From: Melioribacteraceae bacterium
Lineage (GTDB): Bacteria; Bacteroidota; Ignavibacteria; Ignavibacteriales; Melioribacteraceae
DNA length: 64,000 bases
Reading direction: 5' to 3'
Assembly: GCA_021739765.1 (NCBI GenBank)
Contig: JAIPBD010000009.1
Span: 99,711-163,710, forward strand
In this document: positions 55,759 to 64,000 of the stretch, one piece after another
How positions within the stretch are numbered: the stretch's first letter is position 1
How the letters are laid out: the number at the start of each line of letters is the position of its first letter
Made by a program: the position numbers and the translations under genes
Notes under the pieces: generated by a model
Told to the model about the DNA's origin: nothing
The model's database searches: none
Seen by the model: only the letters and a program-made list of their open reading frames with translations

Positions 55759-56796
55759 ATGAAAATCGGTGTTCTTACTGGTGGCGGCGACTGCCCTGGA
55801 TTAAACGCAGTTATCCGAGCGGTTGTTAGAAAAGCTCAAAGTCTTGATTATGATGTTATTGGAATCAAACAAGGCTGGAAGGGTATTCTCGAAAAAAATT
55901 ACGAAGAAATGGATTTGTTCTCTGTTTCCGGAATACTTCATAGAGGTGGAACTATCTTAGGTTCTTCTCGAACGAATGTTTTTAAAATTGATAACGGTGT
56001 TGAAATCGTTAAAAATAATCTAAAGGAAATGGGAGTTGATGCTCTGGTCGCCATTGGTGGCGAGGATACTTTAGGTGTCGCAAACAAGTTGTTTAAAGAA
56101 GGTGTTAACGTTGTCGGAGTGCCTAAAACCATTGACAATGACCTGAATGCAACTGACTATACTTTCGGTTTCGATACGGCTGTTAACATAGCTACTGAAG
56201 CTATTGACAGACTTCATACAACAGCTGAATCTCACAATCGAGTTATTGTTGTTGAAGTTATGGGAAGACACGCCGGATGGATTGCCGTACATTCAGGAAT
56301 GGCCGGCGGCGCGGATTCTATTCTAATTCCCGAACAAAAATTTAAAATGTCGGAAGTTGCGGCCGATATAAAAGCACGTCATGCGCGTGGTAAATCGTTC
56401 AGTATTATCGTTGTTGCAGAAGGTGCTCAACTTGAAGATGAAGCCGGTCAAGATCATATGATTCTTAGCAGCAAAGAAAAGGATTCATTCGGGCATGTTC
56501 AGCTTGGCGGAATTGGTAATATTGTTGCCGAAGGAATTGAAAAACTTACCGGTTATGAAACCCGAGCGACCGTGCTTGGACATATCCAAAGAGGTGGAAG
56601 TCCCACAGCCTACGACAGAGTATTGGGAACTCGTTTTGGTGTTCATGCGGTTGAGCTTATCAGAGATGGCAAATTTGGAAGGATGTCTGCTCTCAAAGGA
56701 AATAAAATCGTAGATGCTGAATTGGAAGAAGCTGTCGGAACCTTAAAAACAGTTGATTTGGATTTATATGAAGTTGCTAAAACTTTCTTTGGGTAA
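55759..56796 (+). CDS. pfkA: 6-phosphofructokinase, predicted pyrophosphate-dependent
   Basis: This is a 345-residue PFK with 'GVLTGGGDCPGLNAVIR' at the N-terminus. At the phosphoryl-donor site it has 'IGGEDTLG' (99-106) with Asp103, and 'PKTIDND' (122-128) with Lys123. In ATP-dependent E. coli PfkA the two positions are Gly104 and Gly124; Asp plus Lys is the known signature of PPi-dependent enzymes such as that of Amycolatopsis. The fructose 6-phosphate site 'VEVMGRHAGWIA' and 'ATVLGHIQRGGSPTAYDR' is intact. It would catalyse a reversible step of glycolysis and gluconeogenesis. AAAAGGAGA precedes the ATG. Confidence 0.92.
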   Translation: MKIGVLTGGGDCPGLNAVIRAVVRKAQSLDYDVIGIKQGWKGILEKNYEEMDLFSVSGILHRGGTILGSSRTNVFKIDNGVEIVKNNLKEMGVDALVAIGGEDTLGVANKLFKEGVNVVGVPKTIDNDLNATDYTFGFDTAVNIATEAIDRLHTTAESHNRVIVVEVMGRHAGWIAVHSGMAGGADSILIPEQKFKMSEVAADIKARHARGKSFSIIVVAEGAQLEDEAGQDHMILSSKEKDSFGHVQLGGIGNIVAEGIEKLTGYETRATVLGHIQRGGSPTAYDRVLGTRFGVHAVELIRDGKFGRMSALKGNKIVDAELEEAVGTLKTVDLDLYEVAKTFFG

Positions 56797-56828
56797 TTTC
56801 AAATAATCCGAAAAGCAATAAATGATTA

Positions 56829-56860
56829 AAAAAAAAGCCGCAATCAGCGGCTTTTTTTTA
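56829..56860. terminator. Bidirectional terminator between pfkA and the symporter genes
   Basis: An A-run, GCCGC-AATCA-GCGGC and a T-run form a classic stem-loop that can end transcripts from both sides. The end of the small minus-strand gene at 56844 is encoded inside it. Confidence 0.9.
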
Positions 56861-56969
56861 TGAATAATTTTTTGAGTGTAGATGATCGGTAAAATACAAA
56901 AGTAAATACACCAACTATCATCACCCAGGATCCCATTAATAGAATCCAACCTTCAATATTCAATCCCAT
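56844..56969 (-). CDS. Small single-helix membrane protein, 41 residues, possible symporter accessory peptide
   Basis: The minus strand has an ATG-started frame of 41 codons. It reads 'MGLNIEGWILLMGSWVMIVG' then 'VFTFVFYRSS' and a basic tail 'TLKKLFIKKSR'. It has one transmembrane helix (about 7-27) and a positive-inside C-terminus. It lies 89 bases after the AGCS symporter and on the same strand. Small hydrophobic subunits such as MetS are known beside NSS transporters, so an accessory role is plausible but not shown. Its stop lies in the stem of the terminator. The ribosome binding site (AAAGAAAA) is weak. Confidence 0.5.
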   Translation of the reverse strand: MGLNIEGWILLMGSWVMIVGVFTFVFYRSSTLKKLFIKKSR

Positions 56970-57058
56970 AATTTTCTTTGCCCCGGCTGAACAATTATCA
57001 AATTATTAATCGGGACAAAGTTAACTTTTTATTCATTTATCTCAAAGTGCATTTCGTG

Positions 57059-58660
57059 TTATTTACCCCTTTCCTTGAACGGAATATGAATCTCTGAAAA
57101 GTATTTTTTCAGATCAGATTTCAATACTCCCGAAAGCAACACAATAGAAATCAAATTCGGGAAAGTCATGAAGCCTAAGGCTGCATCTCCAAACGCCCAA
57201 ACAGCTTCCAATTCGGCAATTGCACCGATAAATACAAACAAAACAAAGAACCATTTGTAAATCGGAATTGCTTTTTCACCAAACAGATAATGAGCCGCAC
57301 GATCCCCATAAAATGACCAACTGATCATTGTTGAAATCGCAAATAAAAGAACTCCTATAGTAATTATTTTGTCACCGTAGTCAAACAACCAGCTCAGCCC
57401 TTCTTTGAATGCAAATGATGTTAATAAAGAAGCGTTAAGATCCAGACTGTTAAATGAAGGATCGATTCTGTTTACATAAAATTCTGTGTGATGCCAGGCG
57501 CCTGTTGTTATAATAACTAAACCGGTAAGCGTACAAATTGTAATTGTATCGATGAATGGTTCCAACATTGCAACTGTTCCTTCACGCACAGAATGTTTTG
57601 TTTTCGCGGTTGAATGTGCAATTGCTGCACTGCCTTGTCCGGCTTCATTCGAGTACAATCCTCGTTTAATTCCCCAGAGAGCTGTGTTCATAAAAACAAG
57701 AAATGTTCCGCCTCCAACTCCGGCAATCTCAGCCGGCGGATTAAATGCCATATCGATTATCAATCCGAAACTCGGTAAAATTGCGGGAATATTTGACAAT
57801 AAAATGAGGAATGCAGCCAGCACATAAAAAACTGCCATCACCGGAGAAAGCAATCCGGTTACATTTCCGATTCGTTTGATCCCACCTATAATTACTAACG
57901 CCACAATCGCTGAAAGTCCTAATCCAAGCAGCACTTGCGTAATTGAAAGATCAAATCCGCTGAAGATATGGTGTTTAAATGTAAATGTTGCGTCCGCTCC
58001 AACCAATTGAATCACTTCGGAGTATAATTGATCAGAAACAGTAAAAGCTTGAATCGCGTTTCCGGTAGCAAAAGAACACAATACCGCAAAACTCGCAAAA
58101 GCAACCGCCAGCCATCTCCAATTTTGCCCTAATCCTTTTTCAATCGTATACATTGGTCCGCCGGCGGTTGATCCATCCGGGAGAATATCTCTATACTTAT
58201 GAGCCAAAGTACATTCAGAAAATTTAAGTGCGGTTCCAAAAAATGCCGTAACCCACATCCAGAATAGTGCGCCGGGGCCACCATAATATATTGCTGTGGC
58301 AACTCCTGCAATATTACCGATTCCAACAGTAGCTGAAAGGGCAGTAGCTAAAGCCTTGAAATGAGTTAAATCTCCCTCGTCATCCGGATCATCATAAATA
58401 CCCGCGGTAACTTTTACGCCATGCCAAAAGTTTCTAAGTTGAGGGAAGAAAAGTTTAAACGAAATAAATATTCCGGTTCCAAGAAGAGCAAGAATCATAA
58501 ACGGAATTGATCCGAGTGGTAAATCTTCGCTGGGAATATTTTTTATAAAATCAAAATTACCGGGGAAAGACCACACTGCATCAAAGAAAGGAATTCCACC
58601 AATAATTAAAACGACAAAAATAACCACAAGGGTTATTAACCCTACTACTGATTTCTTCAT
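57059..58660 (-). CDS. Alanine/glycine:cation symporter (AGCS family)
   Basis: This 533-residue sodium:amino acid symporter has about ten to eleven membrane helices. Family signatures are 'VGIGNIAGVATAIYYGGPGALFWMWVTAFFG' and 'SNEAGQGSAAIAHSTAKTKHSVREG', plus 'PIYKWFFVLFVFIGA'. It imports alanine or glycine with sodium. It lies 30 bases after the NSS symporter gene and is transcribed with it; the 41-residue membrane peptide follows. Confidence 0.92.
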   Translation of the reverse strand: MKKSVVGLITLVVIFVVLIIGGIPFFDAVWSFPGNFDFIKNIPSEDLPLGSIPFMILALLGTGIFISFKLFFPQLRNFWHGVKVTAGIYDDPDDEGDLTHFKALATALSATVGIGNIAGVATAIYYGGPGALFWMWVTAFFGTALKFSECTLAHKYRDILPDGSTAGGPMYTIEKGLGQNWRWLAVAFASFAVLCSFATGNAIQAFTVSDQLYSEVIQLVGADATFTFKHHIFSGFDLSITQVLLGLGLSAIVALVIIGGIKRIGNVTGLLSPVMAVFYVLAAFLILLSNIPAILPSFGLIIDMAFNPPAEIAGVGGGTFLVFMNTALWGIKRGLYSNEAGQGSAAIAHSTAKTKHSVREGTVAMLEPFIDTITICTLTGLVIITTGAWHHTEFYVNRIDPSFNSLDLNASLLTSFAFKEGLSWLFDYGDKIITIGVLLFAISTMISWSFYGDRAAHYLFGEKAIPIYKWFFVLFVFIGAIAELEAVWAFGDAALGFMTFPNLISIVLLSGVLKSDLKKYFSEIHIPFKERGK

Positions 58661-58690
58661 ATTACCTTTTTGTTTTATGAGAGAATTCGT

Positions 58691-60085
58691 TTAGAAGAAC
58701 AAATTTATCAACGGATCAAGCAGGCCTAAAGAATTTAATAAGACCAAAAATATCAGAACCGACGAAAAATACTTTAAGAAAATTTTCCAAAGTGAAATTT
58801 GCCAAGGTGTATTTTCAAATATTGCTTCCGCTCCTTTTTTCAATTCAACAACGGCTTTATCCAATCCCCAAACCCAAGCAACAAATATTGCAATCAAAAA
58901 TCCACCCAAAGGAAGCATTATATTGAAAGTAATATAGAACATCAGATCAAAGAAATTCATACCGAATATCAAAAACTCTGAGAGCCAGTTAAAAGATAGG
59001 GCACTGGGAACACCGGCTAAAATCGCTAATGAACCTAATAAATAAACCGCTTTTTTTCGTTTCCATTTTTTTTCATCAACAAAATAGGCTGTTACAACTT
59101 CCATTAAAGAGATTGCTGAAGTAAGCGCCGCGATGAACAATAAAGTGAAAAAAACTACGGCAATAATATAGCCGCCTGTCATTTTTGAAAACACGATCGG
59201 GAGAGTGTGAAATATTAATCCAACACCTTCTGATGGATTAAGACCGATGGCGAAAACAGCGGTAAATATTGCGGTTCCGGCAATAAGCGCAATGGACGTA
59301 TCAATAGTAACAATCTGGAAAGTTGAAGTTACCACGTTATCCTTTTTTGACATATAGCTACCATAAGTCATCATAGCTCCCATTCCAAGTGAAAGCGTAA
59401 AAAATGCTTGACCTAATGCGACCAAAACAGTAGTCCCGGATATTTTACTCCAATCGGGATTGAAGAGAAAAGAAAGTCCCGCTGAAGAACCTTCGAGTGT
59501 AACACCTCTAATCATAACACCTATCAAGAGAATAAATAAAAGGGGCATCATTATTTTGCTCCCTTTTTCGATTCCTTTCTGAACACCTGAAACTACAATC
59601 ACCATTGTCAAAATCATAAAAAACAACAACATTCCCAGAATCCAAACCGGGTCTCCGGTTAATGAATTAAAATGATTGATGGCGTCCTGAGGAGTTTGAA
59701 AATCAAAAAACACACCACGAATTGCCTCAAAGATATAACCTAACGCCCAGCCAGCAACAACCGCGTAGAACGAAAGTATCACAAATCCGGCAACTACTCC
59801 CATTCCTCCCACGACATGCCAACCTTTAGAATTAGAAAGCGCTTTAAATGTGCCTACCGGATTTCGCTGTGCCGTTCGCCCGAGTAATATTTCAGCTAAT
59901 AAAACCGGTAATCCTATTATTGCAACGCACAACAAATAAACTACTATAAAAGCGGCTCCACCGTTCGATCCGACGACATATGGAAATGCCCAAATATTTC
60001 CGAGTCCTACTGCAGATCCGGCTGCGGCAAGAATAAATCCAAGTTTCGATCCCCACTGTTCACGATTTTGTTCTGTTGGCTGCAT
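58691..60085 (-). CDS. Neurotransmitter:sodium symporter (NSS/SNF family) transporter
   Basis: This 464-residue transporter has the LeuT-fold signature in helix 1 'LGFILAAAGSAVGLGNIWAFPYVVGSNGGAAF' with the sodium-binding region, and in later helices 'FFTLSLGMGAMMTYGSYM' and 'LLFIAALTSAISLMEVVTAY'. Bacterial members import amino acids such as tryptophan, methionine or alanine with sodium. It is the first gene of a minus-strand unit with the AGCS symporter, divergent from the T9SS protein gene. Confidence 0.92.
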   Translation of the reverse strand: MQPTEQNREQWGSKLGFILAAAGSAVGLGNIWAFPYVVGSNGGAAFIVVYLLCVAIIGLPVLLAEILLGRTAQRNPVGTFKALSNSKGWHVVGGMGVVAGFVILSFYAVVAGWALGYIFEAIRGVFFDFQTPQDAINHFNSLTGDPVWILGMLLFFMILTMVIVVSGVQKGIEKGSKIMMPLLFILLIGVMIRGVTLEGSSAGLSFLFNPDWSKISGTTVLVALGQAFFTLSLGMGAMMTYGSYMSKKDNVVTSTFQIVTIDTSIALIAGTAIFTAVFAIGLNPSEGVGLIFHTLPIVFSKMTGGYIIAVVFFTLLFIAALTSAISLMEVVTAYFVDEKKWKRKKAVYLLGSLAILAGVPSALSFNWLSEFLIFGMNFFDLMFYITFNIMLPLGGFLIAIFVAWVWGLDKAVVELKKGAEAIFENTPWQISLWKIFLKYFSSVLIFLVLLNSLGLLDPLINLFF

Positions 60086-60435
60086 AATATAAATACCCTT
60101 TTCAACGATAGTTTATTAAACAATCGCCCAATATCTCTTTTTCAGTGTACAATTTCAATACATTATTTATTTTTTACGAGAGGTAAATTTTACATGTAAA
60201 TATGAAAAAAAACGGATAAAACAGAAAAAATTACTTGACAATCCAAGTAATGTATCTTAAGTTCACAGCAACCAGCCGAGAAAATTTGAAATTTTGTATC
60301 AGATTATAAATCTGAATCGTTTTGAGACATCAAAAATCAGCCAGATTAAAATCGTTTTTTAATCTATTGTCTCATAATTATTAATAATTTCAAACTAATA
60401 AATTGAATACTCAAGTATAGTAGCAGAGAGAAGCA
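60086..60435. other. Divergent intergenic region
   Basis: This 350-base region separates the symporter unit from the T9SS protein. It holds a short dyad TTACTTG-N6-CAAGTAA at 60231-60250, the hairpin cluster at 60300-60374 and a small dyad ATACT-CA-AGTAT at 60407-60418. No gene is seen in it. Confidence 0.6.
60300..60374 (+). promoter_or_regulatory. Structured leader upstream of the T9SS Fn3 protein
   Basis: Hairpin 1 is CAGATT-ATA-AATCTG (60300-60314 with a three-base loop). Hairpin 2 is nested: TGAGACA (60323-60329) pairs with TGTCTCA (60368-60374), and GATTAAA (60344-60350) pairs with TTTAATC (60358-60364). It ends 61 bases before the start codon. It could be a regulatory leader or an upstream terminator of another transcript. 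I recognise no riboswitch class. Confidence 0.35.
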
Positions 60436-63400
60436 ATGTTGAAAAAAGTATACCTTTTATCTTTTTTTCTAACAGCCGCAGTTTCAATTAATCTATCAGC
60501 GCAGCCGGTTCCGGCAGATGGAGCCGTAAATGTAGATTATACTAAAACATCCTTCACACAGTTCAAGTGGACAACCCAAGTTGGCAGCACAGTCTTTTTT
60601 GTAATTTGGAAGGACGGCCTCACACCAACAGCAGAAAATGTTGTTTGGGTCCCTTTTATGCAACCAACTGAATCCGGAATTGTTGGGAGTGGTACGGAAG
60701 TATTAGACTTCGGTTCGAACCCCGGAACGCTCTTAGAACCCGACACGGAATATCATTGGGGAATTTGGGAATACGGCGCTGTTAGCGTTTATGATGATCC
60801 CGCAGAGGTATCATACACATTTACCACTGCTCCTTTAGGATTTACAATCACTTCTCCTTCAGCAAATTTGTCTTTTGATAACTGGGCGCCGATCGATGTG
60901 GATTTTGAATGGACAGTCCCTTCTGCGGATTACAATAACGATTTAGAATACAATATAGTTTTTAACGGGGCGGATTTAAGCGGAACTGATATCACTTCGC
61001 CATTCACGCAAAGTTTTGAAGAAGAAGATGGTTCGTATCAATGGAATATTTCAGCAACAAAAAACGCTTGGGGAATTCCACTTTTAGCGGAAAGAACTTA
61101 TTTGTCGGACGCAGGAACTATTGACTTTAATGAAGTATTAATCTCTCCCGCAAAAGAAGCCACTCAAGTTGGAATTTATCCAAAATTTCAATGGAAGGAA
61201 GTAGCGGGGGAAACAGAATATACGATCGAATACGGAACTTCTGCAAATAACTTATCCTCCTCAATTTCAGTTACTCCGGTTCTCAATGGTGGAATAGCAA
61301 CCTATAATGTTTCGGAAGGGGAGACCGGTTTTCCACTTTCTAATGAGACGACCTATTTTTGGAGAGTAACTTACGATGACGCGGGAACTGAACGTTTCTC
61401 GAACACTTGGAGCTTCGAAACGGTTGAGAACGTAACCTTAATATTATCAAATCCTGTAAATGGTGGAGAAATTACACCTTACAGCCCAATGATGTTTTCA
61501 TGGTACTTAAATGCGGTTCAAAGCGGTAAAAGATTCAAATTGCAGATATTCAAAGATGATGGAGCAACACCGGATTTAGCGGATTGGGAATCAGGTGCAA
61601 CTTTGAATTATGATAATATCACAAACCTTTACAAATCGATCTCAGGATTAAGTGGTGGTACAAAGTATTTTTGGAGATTGATTGTATATTATAATACAGG
61701 AACAGATGCAGGTTCTTTAGACGCAGAAGACGATATTGTCAAAATTTCCCAAACAAATAATTTTACAACGGGTGGCGGCGCCGTCGCAGCAACTCTTTCA
61801 TATCCAATCGGTGGTTCAATTGTTTACACACTACATCCAACATTCTATTGGTATGTTTCTGAGTATGAACCATCGGCGACTTTTGAAGTATTAATTACAG
61901 AAGATGATGCGGTTGCCGGGGTTTTATCAACAAATTTAATTTCCGGCGCACCAATTAGTTCGGGAACAAATAAAACTTTATATCTCGGGAATGAACTCGA
62001 ACCTAGTAGAACCTACAATTGGCAAGTAAAAACGATCTATCAAGATCAAACTGAATATTCTGCTGTCGCTTCATTCACTACAGATGCCATCGGAGTTGTA
62101 ACAGCATTCAAACCAACTCAATCTTATCCGACAGCCGGAGTTACGGTTTATACAACTGCACCGGCTTTATGGTATTATACGGGCGGTGCATACGGCGAAC
62201 TCGATTTTATAATTGAAGTGAGAGAACAGTCTTCAGGTACACCGGTATCCGGCAGTCCTTTCACTGCTGAGTATTTGACAAGAACAGTTTCAGGATTAAC
62301 ACCGGGTTTTACCTATGAATGGAGAGTTAAATCATATGAAACCGGAAATTCTTCAAATGAATCCGATTTTACAGCCTGGCAGTCATTTACAATTACGGGC
62401 GGGGGATTAACGCAAGCGGTCGCAAGTTATCCGACGAATAATCCGACAGTTTTTAGTTTGAACACAACTGCTTATTGGTACAATATTGGTTCAGTTCTTG
62501 GATTTGATAAATACATAATTAAACTTTATCACGATGCCTCTTTAACCGGAGCCCCATCAGATTGGGCAAGTGAAAGTGTAACCGCTACAGTTACAAACTC
62601 GGGAGTTACGTGGTACACATTCTCCAATCTTGAACCGGGTGAGAAATATTTCTGGGCAGTTGCTTTTGATAATGGAATTAGTCCGAATCCGACTCATGGC
62701 GATTTTGCGGAAGGTTCATTTACCGTTGCCGGCGGATCGCAGACACAATTACAACCGACTTCTCCCGAAGACAATTCGATTACATACACTTCTGATCCTA
62801 CTTTGTATTGGTCGGTGATCGGTTCAGGTTTGGGAATTACCGGTTATAGAGTTACTTATAGTAATACAGCGGCTTTTGTTGACGATCCGCTCTATACTCA
62901 TACTGTAGAATCAACTACGACAAATATTAAATTAACAGACTTATTACCCGGAACCACTTATTTTTGGTTTGTTCAATTAAGTTATGATAATGGAGTTACT
63001 TGGGTTAATAAGTCAGATACTTATGAATTTACGGTTAATGCAGGTTCTTTCGCGGTTGTACCGAAAATCGGTTCACCGGATCACGGAGTTCAACTAACCG
63101 AAGGTGCACCTACATTATCCTGGTTACTCCCTGTGCAGTCAGAATCAGAATTAGTCTATGATGTGCAAATTGCCGACAATTCGGAATTTGAAAATGCTCA
63201 AGAATATTCGGATGTGGAATCATTAAACGCGAAACTTTCTTCTCTAGGTGAAGGCAATTATTTCTGGAGAGTAAGATCGAAAGTCGCTAATCAAAAAAAT
63301 GCGAATGTTTCGTACTATTCAGATTTAGGAAAATTTAGAATTGGCAACTCGGTAACTGCGGTTAATGAATTTTCGAACATACCTAGCGAATTTTCATTGG

Positions 63401-63663
63401 AACAAAATTATCCGAATCCGTTTAATCCGACAACTACTATAAGTTACCAATTACCCGAGAATTCGTTTGTTTCCGTAAAAATATATGATATTTTGGGAAA
63501 TGAGATAAGAACTCTCGTTAATTCTGAACAAGCACCCGGACTATATTCAGCAAACTGGAACGGTGACGATAACTTCGGTAATAAAGTATCTAGTGGTACT
63601 TTTATATATAGATTGGAATCGGGCAACTTCTCTGAAACCAAAAAAATGATTTTAATTAAATGA
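60436..63663 (+). CDS. T9SS-exported protein with multiple Fn3-like repeats
   Basis: This 1075-residue protein has a signal peptide ending 'INLSAQ'. It contains about eight or nine fibronectin-III-like domains of about 90-110 residues, each with an opening 'YP..G..V...P..YWY' and a closing 'L.PG..Y.W.V' strand ('LEPSRTYNWQVKTIYQDQTE', 'LTPGFTYEWRVKSYETGN', 'LEPGEKYFWAVAFDNG', 'LLPGTTYFWFVQLSYDNG'). The last 85 or so residues are a T9SS type A domain ('NYPNPFNPTTTISYQLPEN', ending 'TKKMILIK'). It should sit on the cell surface, perhaps for adhesion or glycan contact. No catalytic domain is visible. Confidence 0.9.
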   Translation: MLKKVYLLSFFLTAAVSINLSAQPVPADGAVNVDYTKTSFTQFKWTTQVGSTVFFVIWKDGLTPTAENVVWVPFMQPTESGIVGSGTEVLDFGSNPGTLLEPDTEYHWGIWEYGAVSVYDDPAEVSYTFTTAPLGFTITSPSANLSFDNWAPIDVDFEWTVPSADYNNDLEYNIVFNGADLSGTDITSPFTQSFEEEDGSYQWNISATKNAWGIPLLAERTYLSDAGTIDFNEVLISPAKEATQVGIYPKFQWKEVAGETEYTIEYGTSANNLSSSISVTPVLNGGIATYNVSEGETGFPLSNETTYFWRVTYDDAGTERFSNTWSFETVENVTLILSNPVNGGEITPYSPMMFSWYLNAVQSGKRFKLQIFKDDGATPDLADWESGATLNYDNITNLYKSISGLSGGTKYFWRLIVYYNTGTDAGSLDAEDDIVKISQTNNFTTGGGAVAATLSYPIGGSIVYTLHPTFYWYVSEYEPSATFEVLITEDDAVAGVLSTNLISGAPISSGTNKTLYLGNELEPSRTYNWQVKTIYQDQTEYSAVASFTTDAIGVVTAFKPTQSYPTAGVTVYTTAPALWYYTGGAYGELDFIIEVREQSSGTPVSGSPFTAEYLTRTVSGLTPGFTYEWRVKSYETGNSSNESDFTAWQSFTITGGGLTQAVASYPTNNPTVFSLNTTAYWYNIGSVLGFDKYIIKLYHDASLTGAPSDWASESVTATVTNSGVTWYTFSNLEPGEKYFWAVAFDNGISPNPTHGDFAEGSFTVAGGSQTQLQPTSPEDNSITYTSDPTLYWSVIGSGLGITGYRVTYSNTAAFVDDPLYTHTVESTTTNIKLTDLLPGTTYFWFVQLSYDNGVTWVNKSDTYEFTVNAGSFAVVPKIGSPDHGVQLTEGAPTLSWLLPVQSESELVYDVQIADNSEFENAQEYSDVESLNAKLSSLGEGNYFWRVRSKVANQKNANVSYYSDLGKFRIGNSVTAVNEFSNIPSEFSLEQNYPNPFNPTTTISYQLPENSFVSVKIYDILGNEIRTLVNSEQAPGLYSANWNGDDNFGNKVSSGTFIYRLESGNFSETKKMILIK

Positions 63664-63692
63664 TTTATTTAACTAAAAAATAGAGAGGTAGT

Positions 63693-63824
63693 ATGCTCTA
63701 TGTAGAGGGAAAAATAAGCCAAGACAAGGTATTTGACAAAAAGAGATTCACATGGTTTACTATTATTCTCTTTTTTGTCAATATTACGGCAATTGTTGCA
63801 TGTTCATTGTTCCTTTTGCATTAG
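63693..63824 (+). CDS. Small single-helix membrane protein, 43 residues
   Basis: An AGAGG ribosome binding site five bases before the ATG opens a 43-codon frame: a polar start 'MLYVEGKISQDKVFDKKRF' and one hydrophobic helix 'WFTIILFFVNITAIVACSLF' (about 21-40). It lies 29 bases after the T9SS gene on the same strand. No family is recognised. It may belong with the gene that begins at 63954. Confidence 0.45.
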   Translation: MLYVEGKISQDKVFDKKRFTWFTIILFFVNITAIVACSLFLLH

Positions 63825-63953
63825 AAATAATGGGCTTTATTGAATATGAAAAAATTGCAAAAATTGTGTAACTTGTTTTTTTCAGCCGAAAAACAGAATT
63901 ATGCAATAGAAAATTTTAGAAACGAAAACAATCACAATATGAGGAATAAACTC

Positions 63954-64000
63954 ATGAAAAAATATCTTTTACTATTTATCAGCATGTTTTTAATTGCTGG
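63954..64000 (+). CDS. Start of an exported protein (cut by the right edge)
   Basis: ATG followed by 'MKKYLLLFISMFLIA', the beginning of a signal peptide. GAGG lies about 12 bases upstream, next to an in-frame ATG at 63939. The product cannot be told from 15 codons. Confidence 0.55.
   Translation, partial: MKKYLLLFISMFLIA

Noticed and set aside
60231-60260. TTGACA at 60235 as a sigma-70 -35 box
   Set aside because: No -10 box is found at normal spacing, and TTGACA is part of a short dyad; promoter rules of this phylum also differ.

Overview
The window is AT-rich bacterial chromosome. It most likely comes from the Ignavibacteria/Chlorobi side of the FCB group. Two proteins end in the type IX secretion (T9SS) C-terminal domain with the 'YPNPFNP' signature typical of Ignavibacteriales, and most secreted proteins carry Sec signal peptides ending in Ala-Gln. 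There is no rRNA, no CRISPR array, no phage module and no intact insertion sequence. The one tRNA is tRNA-Ser(GCU), on the minus strand near 42.5 kb.

Bases 1-13.7 kb are a tightly packed plus-strand operon for an alginate-type polyuronate. It encodes a cut-off beta-helix T9SS protein, a PL5/PL38-like lyase, KDPG aldolase, KDG kinase, a FadR-type GntR regulator, an SDR likely to reduce DEH, a PL17-like exo-lyase, KdgF, an ExuT-type MFS permease, an SGNH/sialate-acetylesterase-like esterase and a further heparinase II/III-fold lyase. Together they form a full route: polymer, unsaturated uronate, DEH, KDG, KDPG, then pyruvate plus glyceraldehyde 3-phosphate. No SusC/SusD pair is visible.

Bases 14-24.6 kb are mixed: small membrane proteins, a GT2 glycosyltransferase, a minus-strand pair (DUF697-like membrane protein and RecD-like helicase), an aldo/keto reductase fragment, a 1043-residue secreted or membrane protein with two internal membrane helices, an intact aldo/keto reductase and a TPR protein.

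Bases 25.6-37.2 kb are the least familiar part. They encode a secreted pentapeptide-like protein coupled to a papain-fold lipoprotein, a beta-barrel-like protein coupled to a ricin-type lectin, a small lipoprotein, a 1029-residue protein (trefoil-trefoil-helical rod-trefoil), and then three shorter genes that repeat the same modules as separate proteins. This is the best candidate here for an undescribed exported system.

Bases 37.6-42.4 kb hold a double beta-helix/propeller protein and a GH32 fructan hydrolase. Each is followed by a copy of the same covarying hairpin. Bases 42.7-47.9 kb hold acetyl-CoA synthetase and two lysine-degradation enzymes of the saccharopine route. Bases 47.9-56.9 kb are housekeeping and assorted genes: a propeller protein, a CPBP protease homologue, pdxJ, a TIGR02757 protein, an MFS permease, an outer-membrane-like protein, a UvrD/PcrA helicase and a phosphofructokinase with PPi-type active-site residues. 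Bases 56.8-60.1 kb (minus) carry an NSS and an AGCS sodium symporter followed by a 41-residue membrane peptide. From 60.4 kb a large T9SS Fn3-repeat protein follows a hairpin-rich leader, then a 43-residue membrane peptide and the start of a gene that runs off the window.
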